A stretch of DNA of 64,000 nucleotides from Cyclospora cayetanensis (taxonomy: Eukaryota > Apicomplexa > Conoidasida > Eucoccidiorida > Eimeriidae), in contig NW_020312270.1 of the NCBI RefSeq assembly GCF_002999335.1, positions 222,498 through 286,497 of the forward strand, in the 5' to 3' direction. Shown piece by piece: positions 57,201-64,000 of this stretch. The position numbers were made by a program, and so were the translations under genes. The first letter of the stretch is position 1; each line of letters begins with the position of its first letter. The notes beneath the pieces are model-generated. The model was given only the letters and a program-made list of their open reading frames with translations, was not told where the DNA came from and ran no database searches.

Positions 57201-58366
57201 GTGCAAAGCCACGGATCGGCAACAGCAGCAAAGAAAGGACTTGCTTCTGCAAGTTGCTGTTGCTGCTGCTGCTCATCCCCATCGCTCCGCGTCTCTTCCA
57301 GGAGCTTCCTTGCAGCAGCCGCAACACCCTCCATCCCCAACTCCCTGTGCCGACAAACTGTCGGAATAACAGCAGTTCTGTATAATTCGTACGGATATAC
57401 AACACGTCCTGAGCAGCTTTGGGGAGAGCCGCCTTCTGCTGAGGTGTCTCCCTTGACATCTGCAGATGCCGACGACGCTGCTCCTCTGCCACTGCCACCA
57501 TTTCCGCTGCTGCTGCTGCTCGTTCTGCTGCTGGCACTGCCCCCTGCGAATTCCTCCTCCTCTGCGAGGTTCTCTGCTGCATGCTGCTGCAGCGCATGCA
57601 GTGAAGACGCTGCGGCGACGTTGCTGCTGCTGCCTCCGTAAGCCGCGAGGGGCAGCAAGCCTGCCGCAGCAGCGGCAGCAGCGGAAATCCTGTATGCAGG
57701 AAAATGCAGCACGTTCTGCTGCCCCCCTTGATGACTGAAGCGGTCTGGCGCAAACGAGAAGAGCGACAGTGTAGAATGAAGCAGTAAGCCCTCCCGCAGC
57801 AGCAATTCATGCCGTTGCTGCTGCTGGTGCAGATCGTGCAGCTGGCGTTCAAGTTTGCTGCACCACAGCACGCGCTGTTGGAGCGACCCCAAAAAATCGG
57901 AGACTGCCAAGTCATCTATAAAGGACTCAAAGGTGTTGTTGTTGCTGTTGTTGCCATTGCCATTGCCGTTGCTGCTGGTGCTGCCGAGTGCAGCAGCAGC
58001 AGCAGCAGTGCTCACATTCGGTGGAAGCAGCTCGGGTAGCCGCTCTACACCCCACATTCTAGCACTCCAAAGAGCACCTGCAGGAGATCCCATAAGACTG
58101 TACTGGAAGCAGCGAAGATCGGCTTGCGCCTTCTGCTGCTGCATGTGCTGCTGTTGCTGCTGCATGTGCTGCTGTTGCTGCTGCATGCACTGCTGTTGCT
58201 GCTGCATGTGCTGCTGTTGCTGCTGCATGTGCTGCTGTTGCTGCTGCTCCTCTTCGGCGCGGAATGGTGGCGCTGTCAGTACCCCCGAGGAGGATGCTTC
58301 CTCCTCCCGCTTCAACAGAGGGGAGTGCAGCAGCTGCTGCAGAGGCTGATTTAGGAGCCGCTCCAT
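54247..58366 (-). CDS. ApiAP2-family transcription factor
   Basis: Two exons, 58366-57126 and 56713-54247, with donor GTGAGG, acceptor TTGCAG and matching phase, giving 1235 residues. Near the C-terminus, about residues 1106-1192, is one AP2 DNA-binding domain. The first strands read PGVCFNPSDNTWSAQW and the last part KRTFSINIYGNDTARRMAVA, matching the GV-X-W, W, F-S and YG-X-EAR-X-A landmarks of ApiAP2 domains. Between them lies an insertion of about 38 residues, almost all Gly and Ser, ending in RKRRKR. The rest is Gln, Ser, Gly and Ala low complexity, with QHMQQ-type repeats in both exons and conserved-looking islands such as ISEWREYVAAFNDFIPVKP and VVYPYELYRTAVIPTVCRHR. A role in sequence-specific transcription control in the nucleus follows from the family. 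Confidence 0.85.
54470..54600 (-). repeat. CCACC-rich tract inside AP2 domain
   Basis: C-rich CCACCCCCACTGCCACC-type repeats on plus, read on minus as the Gly-rich loop that splits the AP2 domain. A second C-rich stretch at 54715-54960 gives Gly and Ser upstream of the domain. Confidence 0.8.
56385..56463 (-). repeat. CTGCTGCTGCATGTG 15-bp repeat
   Basis: Five to six copies of a 15-base unit encoding Q-H-M-Q-Q on the minus strand in exon 2 of the ApiAP2 gene. A related 18-base version encoding QQQQHM occupies 58132-58245 in exon 1. Confidence 0.85.
56714..57125 (-). other. intron of ApiAP2 gene with TATA-rich repeats
   Basis: The single 412-base intron. It contains TATATGTATATATATGTG-like sequence around 56790-56815 and 57040-57065. 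GT..AG borders and phase agree. Confidence 0.75.
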
Positions 58367-59145
58367 ATCTCTATATAATGTAAATATATATATACATAAA
58401 TACACACAAGCACACACCAGGCGCCCTCCTGCGGCACCCGGAGTACTTGCGCTTCTCCCGCCGCTGCTAATGCTTCAGCTAAAGGACTCTGTGCTCAAAC
58501 GCGCATGAACAAGGGGGTCCAAGAACCGATCAGTCTCTATTCATTGCTACACCTTTCGCCGCTTCCCCAGCTTTTGCCGCCGCTGCTTCCGTCCCTGCTT
58601 CTGCTAGGGCTGATGATGATGAAGCGATGACGGAATCCTCGCTTGGCGACGTACTGGCAATGCTGTCTGCTTGCTGGCGCGGTATTTAACCTCTGCTCAT
58701 TGTGTACAGTCGCTCTGCTACTGCAGTTGCTGCAGGTGTTATATTGCTAATGCTGCTGCTGGTACCCAGAGTGGGAGAGGGGCGGGCAAGCGGCGGCGGC
58801 GCAGCCTAAAGGCGCCGGCCCGCAACAGCCAGAGAATTCGGGGGCCTCCTACACGATCTTAAAATTTCACTAAGGGCCCTTCCAGCAGCTTACTGCCAGA
58901 GAAACAATATGCAAGAAACCGCCTACTGCTGCAGCAAAAGCAGCAACTGCCCTTGCAAAATGGCTGCAGCACGGCAAAAGCCCTCTCGCAGCAACAGCAC
59001 CGAGCAGACAAGGCGTGGCTGCTGTTGCTGATGATGCTGCTACCACGCGCACTGCTACTGCTGCGCTATGTATATGTATATACGTGCCATAGACCGTAAT
59101 TCCAACTGAGCCTTCCGATCCCCATTCGAATGCTTCCAGTTTCAT
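58367..59145. other. upstream region of ApiAP2 gene
   Basis: It begins with an AT-rich stretch (TATATATACATAAATAC at 58385) directly upstream of the ApiAP2 start, then GC-rich sequence. Short Ala-rich frames occur near 58560 on plus (AAAASVPASARADDDEA) and 59100-58880 on minus (VGITVYGTYIHIHS, AAVAVRVVAASSATAA). No supported gene. Confidence 0.4.
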
Positions 59146-62100
59146 GAAACAAACAGTTCTTTATGCAAAAATAAACAAAACAACGGAAGATATACATATA
59201 TGACTGCCGCCATATATATGTATGCGGGGGCATCCCCAACAGCCCTAGCCAGCAGACGCAACACAAGTCCAATCGCTCTGGAGGGGCAGATCATCCCCAC
59301 AGTTTGGCCCCTAGTGATCACATAGCTCCAGAAAGCCGTCTTTTCGTCTACACTCTTTTAAGCTTCCTCGAATTTCTTCCAGTACACGAATCCGTAGAGC
59401 GTTCCTACTCCTTGAAAGCAGCGCAGTTATCCCTCCAATCTGCTCACGCCACAACATATTTCCTACCCTCGCGCGAGGGCTAGCCGCTGCTTGAGCGCCC
59501 CTACTCCTTAGGCCTTTGCAATCCCTTTACATTGTATGGCGCAGGAATTCTTTTGAAGCCAAAAAGCGAACCATGATACAAATTTACGCTCACCATTGCA
59601 CCGAGCGAACGGGAACTTTCTGCAGTGCTACTCTAAGGCCGTAGGCCGATGTTGAACGGTGATGGGATACTGCCCCCTTAAGAAGCTTATAAGTCTACCA
59701 ACCCCTATTTCGAACACTTTTCCGTAGCTTACAAAGGCATACTGTGTGAAAAAGCCGAAACATTCTATGCCATTGCTCTCTAACGCTGAGAAGTCGGCAT
59801 GCACTGGATTCTAGTTTGCCTCGAGAAACCTCTGCTTCTGGAAGGTTCAGACTTCCACCTAGTGGACCGTCTGATGGCGAGTTGTTCCTACCTCATCTGA
59901 AGATGGTGCAGTGGCTCGTGCGGAGCGCTGCTAAACAAAGCGGTAGAGTATACCCTATCTTCCCCGCCGTCCTGCCGTGTGTCAGTCCACACCCTATAGT
60001 GCTTCTTGGAATCTTCGCAGTACGACATAAAGGCCATAACCCCCCAAATCAAACTCAATGCTGTAGAGGGCATTCAAGGGGTTCCACCTTAAAGCAGCAA
60101 CTTCTTATGCAGAAAGGCCACAGAATACTGGATTGATGGGCTCTTTGAGCACCGGCGTAATAGGTATTTGCACCATCGATGGAGTAACTCCAGGCAGCTG
60201 CTTACGTGCGCACCCACGAACGCACTCACTTGAACCATAGGTCCTTCCACCAGAGTTACGGTTATCTCTTACGCAGCTCGCACAACATGAACTCTATAGA
60301 GGCACGTTCACACAGAAACAAATTTACTCGAATGACCAACCTTAATGACTGCAGACTGCTAGTTACTGGGCCTGCTGTGAAGATAGCACGGCTCGGCAAA
60401 GTTCAGGGCAGTTCAGGTGAGGGCGGCTGCGAAGGTGAACCCTCGAATGGACGCGAAATGTATTCAGTCACTTTGCCATTTATTTGGCTTGGCTGGGACT
60501 GCAGCTTGCCATGCTTCATATTATATTGCTTCCTTTATCTCTGGACTCAAAACTCTATAGGGCCTTTGGAAGCGTGCTATGAGCGGAGGCTGTACGGCGT
60601 CCGGGTGCTTCTCTCACCCTCTTTTTAAGCGATGATAAATTCTGAGAACAAATGTGCCTCCTCATCTAGCGCTCTGGGGTTCTTGAGCCAACCCGAAATC
60701 ATAGCCTTGCGAGTAGGACGCTGGTTGGCATGCATGCGTGCATGTACCTGAGCAGCTACGTAATCCTCGGAGATTAGATATACATACGAACGCCAGAACC
60801 ACGAATGAAAACTACACATCAGCATATCGGCACTGAAACAACATAGCACCTTCTCCGCAGCGGCTCGCGCTCCTTCTACCTGAATGTGGTCATGCAACCA
60901 GACTGTGCATATTCAGGTGAGCTCCTGAACATATTTATTCGCCTCTCGTATTCCTCGTGGGCTACCTTAATATTCAAATCTTCTTCATTTTGAAGGGAAC
61001 GCGCTTATCAATCTGTTAAAATAAATGGTTCGCACTATTGTAGGCAGTCCGTGTGTGATTTGAATGCTTTCCCAGACAACTGAGTGCTACATTGGAAGAC
61101 TTGCGTGGAAGATAGTCGCTTGTTCTTCTGTGGCGCTGTCATGAACTTCATGAAGGGCGCCTGAGCATGTTTCAAAGAACACGAAATACGCGGCTATATA
61201 TATAGATACATGCTTTGTTTCTAATATGTGTGTCTTTGTATATGGGAGATAGAGCGACGGTGCCTGCCTGGCCCTCCGTACCAAGCGTGCACCACAGTAC
61301 AATTCGCTGCACTGCAGCTCTCGCCTCTCCACCGATGACACGACGGCCTTAAAGGTCATAGGTGGAATTGAGCGAAGGGACGAGAAAAGTTGAATGCACA
61401 GTAGACGAACTGGATGCCTAGCTGCCAAGAAGTCATGCTTGCTCTGACCCTTGTTATGTTGGAAACCGAATTTTAGTGACAGGGCAACGGCCAGGCATGC
61501 AACTTCACATTAAGCTGTGGGGGCCCGCTGCATCGAGTCGTTATTTCGGTGCTTCCTGCCAATTCTGCCCTTGAAGCAGCTGACGTAGCTGTAGCTAGGT
61601 GCGAAACATTGTGACTAATCCCTGCGCCCTGCAGAAGAAGGCTTGGGCACAGACCTATCTTTAGTCATATTTTTCATGCAGGCCCTTGCTGATGAGCACC
61701 TTGCCGGAAGACGAGACACGCACGGCCTGCGTCCCTCCAATATGTGGCGAGTGTAGATACCCTACACTGCAAGCAGGACCCTGGCTAGTTTTTTTCTACG
61801 GGATAGCCAGAAACAGTCCGAGGAACGTGTTGCAGCACCCGATGTATACACATATATGTTTATGTAAATCCTGCGTTCCTCCTGCTGCTTGCCTTCCTCC
61901 TACGGAGGCCCTTCTGGAAGGCGAGACGTAGCTTCCAGAAAGGCCGAGAGAGAGAACAGATATGCAAGGGCCGTTAAGTGGCTCAGGGGGTTGTGAAGGT
62001 GAGAAACGCCAGGCACTAAGAGTCAGACAGCGGAATGGAGGGAGGCGTGCTCGCTGGTTGTCGTACTGTGTATGCCTGTGCGGCTGACCGCATGTGCAGT

Positions 62101-63731
62101 GAGTCAGGCACGCACAAGGAGGCTTGCTGCTTTAGGAAACTTCCCTACATCAGGGATCAGTTGAGAATCAGTGGGTTACTATTCAACATGGGGGCCCTGG
62201 TCAGCTGCTACAGTAGAGCTAGCAACCCTAAGAAGAGATTCAACCGGTGCAACAGAGTGTAGATTAACGCGGCAACACCCCTAGCTGCAACAGCATCACC
62301 TATAACAGTGGCGCGCTGCGTCCTATTTTCTGTGGTAGGCGTCGGCGTTGGAGCCTGCGGGACTGTGCCTTTAGAATTTCACATAAGAGGACTTAGCGAA
62401 TTCCTCCTGCCCTGAAGCCTTTCTTGGTCTTTGCTCCTCTGGAATTTTAGCTCAAGTGTTTGGGGAGAGCTGCTAGGTTCGTGAATGCGCCTCAAACGCT
62501 CCACTCGCTCTACACAGCGCTAAGGATGCCGCACCCCGCTTTGAGCGCAGCGGCTGCAGAAGCTATAGAAGCATGCAGGCCCTGGCGGCGTGATTAATAG
62601 GAGCACCACTGAGTGGCAACATCAGGAAGCCGCTGACCGTCTCCCCGCAGCCATACGTACAAAGTGCTGCTGGACTTTCTTTTCTAAGCTTAACAATGAG
62701 GCGACAGACGCCGCGATCTCCTATAGGCATCACACATGGTCGTTAGACGAACTGGCAGGAGTGGACGGCCGTGCAAGCAGCTAGCGCCACACCCGCGAAT
62801 CTACATGCATCTACAGATCCGCAGAACTACATGACAGCGCATATAAATGTACGTTTCTACAGGTGTTGGGGCCCTAGTGTTTACACATCCTGCCTCGTGG
62901 TGTAGTCCAGCCAGCACTACGCGCCTCCTAGCATGTAGAGGCACGACCCCTTTCATGAAGCCCTCATGCATCTAACACCATTGCACACCGACAAATAACA
63001 ATGCGCGCATGCCCTGTACATAGTTGCGTCCGTTGAGAAAGTCACAAGCCCCCGTGCGTGCCTGTCGAATGCCCCTACCTGCAAGTGCTTGCGGGAGGCG
63101 GAGGCTCCCTGATCTTCCTTGGTTAGACCGTACGTTGGCAGGTGCGCTTCCTTGAAAGGGCCTCGTTGTCTCTTGCTATCTGAAAGTGCACAGAGAAGTA
63201 TCGAGAGAGACACAGGGCATGATAGGAGCCGCAATGTGTGGGTGTGAGGGGGGAGGAGGGGAGAGGGCTGCTGCGGATGCATGCTCGAAAAAAACGGCTG
63301 CACACAGACGCTGGATCAGGCCAGCTAGCTAGACCGCTCGCTAGCCGGGGGGCACAAACGACAAGAGTGCCTTAGAGGCCTTACCATCTAGACTGTCTCG
63401 AAGCTTCCCGAAAGGATCCACTATGCCTGCGCAGATGGAGTTATGGCAAGACGCGTGCGTCGGAGACAGCAATTCCAAAGAAATGCTTGAATAAAATAAG
63501 AAAAGACAGGAAGACAACCGGTAAGGAGGGCATGTCGGCTGGAAACAACGCCAGGAAGCAGGAAGGGCAGAGCGAGACGCCGAGGGAGAGACTTCAGTCC
63601 AAAAGGGGCGCAACCCCAAGGGCCGCAGAGAGATAGAGACAGAGAGAGTCAGTTAAAGACAGAAAGGAAGGCAGACAGAGAAAGCAAGATAAAGACTCCA
63701 GGCAAACAAAACGAGAAAGCGGTCGAAAAAG

Positions 63732-63734
<3 letters not shown>
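59146..63734. other. repeat-poor segment without recognisable gene
   Basis: About 4.6 kb where CAG/CTG runs almost disappear and base composition is even. Open frames are short (the longest, 60206-60628, has no known motif), and none joins others through clear splice sites. Two short Ala-rich plus frames, near 61562-61613 (SALEAADVAVARCE) and 62273-62320 (AATPLAATASPITVARC), resemble fragments elsewhere. No RNA gene was seen. Confidence 0.5.

Positions 63735-63802
<68 letters not shown>
63735..63802. repeat. (AG)n microsatellite, about 34 units
   Basis: A pure AG run of about 68 bases in a wider purine-rich stretch (63620-63825). All frames through it encode only Arg/Glu on plus or Ser/Leu on minus. 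It is not coding. Confidence 0.9.
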
Positions 63803-63809
<7 letters not shown>

Positions 63810-64000
63810 CGAGAGAGAACAAAATAAAACAACACACAAGAGTGCAGAAGCTATGCTCATTACATCCTTAATAACACCGAACTATCTACCATCTTCTTCC
63901 ATGCTGCTTAAAGCTCAATGCATACTTCATTGCACTCTGTTCTCCCCTATCAGTCTCGCTTCCCTCCACTAAAACACAGAAACCCTAACCGGTTGTCATT

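Noticed and set aside
63594..63860. Ser/Leu frames through the AG tract
   Set aside because: All frames of a dinucleotide repeat are open; there is no other support.
63981..63992. Telomere repeat (AAACCCT) at the right edge
   Set aside because: Only one near-match, AAACCCTAACC, is present; there is no tandem array.

Overview
The window looks like nuclear DNA of an apicomplexan coccidian, most probably Eimeria. The grounds are dense CAG/CTG triplet runs read as poly-Gln, poly-Ala, poly-Ser or poly-Leu, many short introns with clear GT..AG borders, abundant TGCATGC motifs, and an ApiAP2-type transcription factor. Nothing in it looks bacterial or organellar. Every gene model was read by eye. 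Models called phase-consistent have splice phases that close exactly from start to stop. The others have unresolved ends.

Layout: 1-1.1 kb is a contested edge. 1.1-5.6 kb (+) is a multi-exon membrane protein with a prominin-like layout. 6.7-16.6 kb (-) is a full-length ABCC/MRP-type ABC transporter. 17.58-18.42 kb is a 17-bp minisatellite. 19.1-20.6 kb (-) is a one-pass membrane protein with a coiled-coil tail, followed by an unresolved minus-strand region to 22.3 kb. 22.9-28.5 kb (+) is a Gln/Ala-rich SET-domain protein whose second intron holds about 1.5 kb of 14-bp repeats. 30.2-33.8 kb (+) is a WD40-like protein. 33.8-38.4 kb holds no convincing gene, only CTG-rich DNA with short Ala-rich reading frames. 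38.4-44.3 kb (-) is a probable COG5 Golgi-tether subunit. 45.7-46.4 kb (-) is COX19 with a long poly-Ser tail, divergent from a gene at 46.9-47.9 kb (+). 49.9-52.8 kb (+) is a secreted acidic protein with a 43-nt exon. 54.2-58.4 kb (-) is a 1235-residue ApiAP2 protein. From about 59.15 kb to the (AG)n tract at 63.7 kb the DNA is repeat-poor and I recognise no gene.

The genes do not form one pathway. They are a mixed set of housekeeping functions (Golgi tethering, cytochrome oxidase assembly, export), chromatin and transcription control (SET, ApiAP2) and lineage-specific proteins. The most unusual points are two long arrays whose units (14 and 17 bp) are not multiples of three and carry no stop on the plus strand, so all three forward frames stay open; a short inverted repeat GGTGTA-NN-TACACC embedded in exons of unrelated genes in different frames; an AP2 domain split by a Gly-rich loop; and scattered short Ala-rich frames that may be decayed copies of one element.
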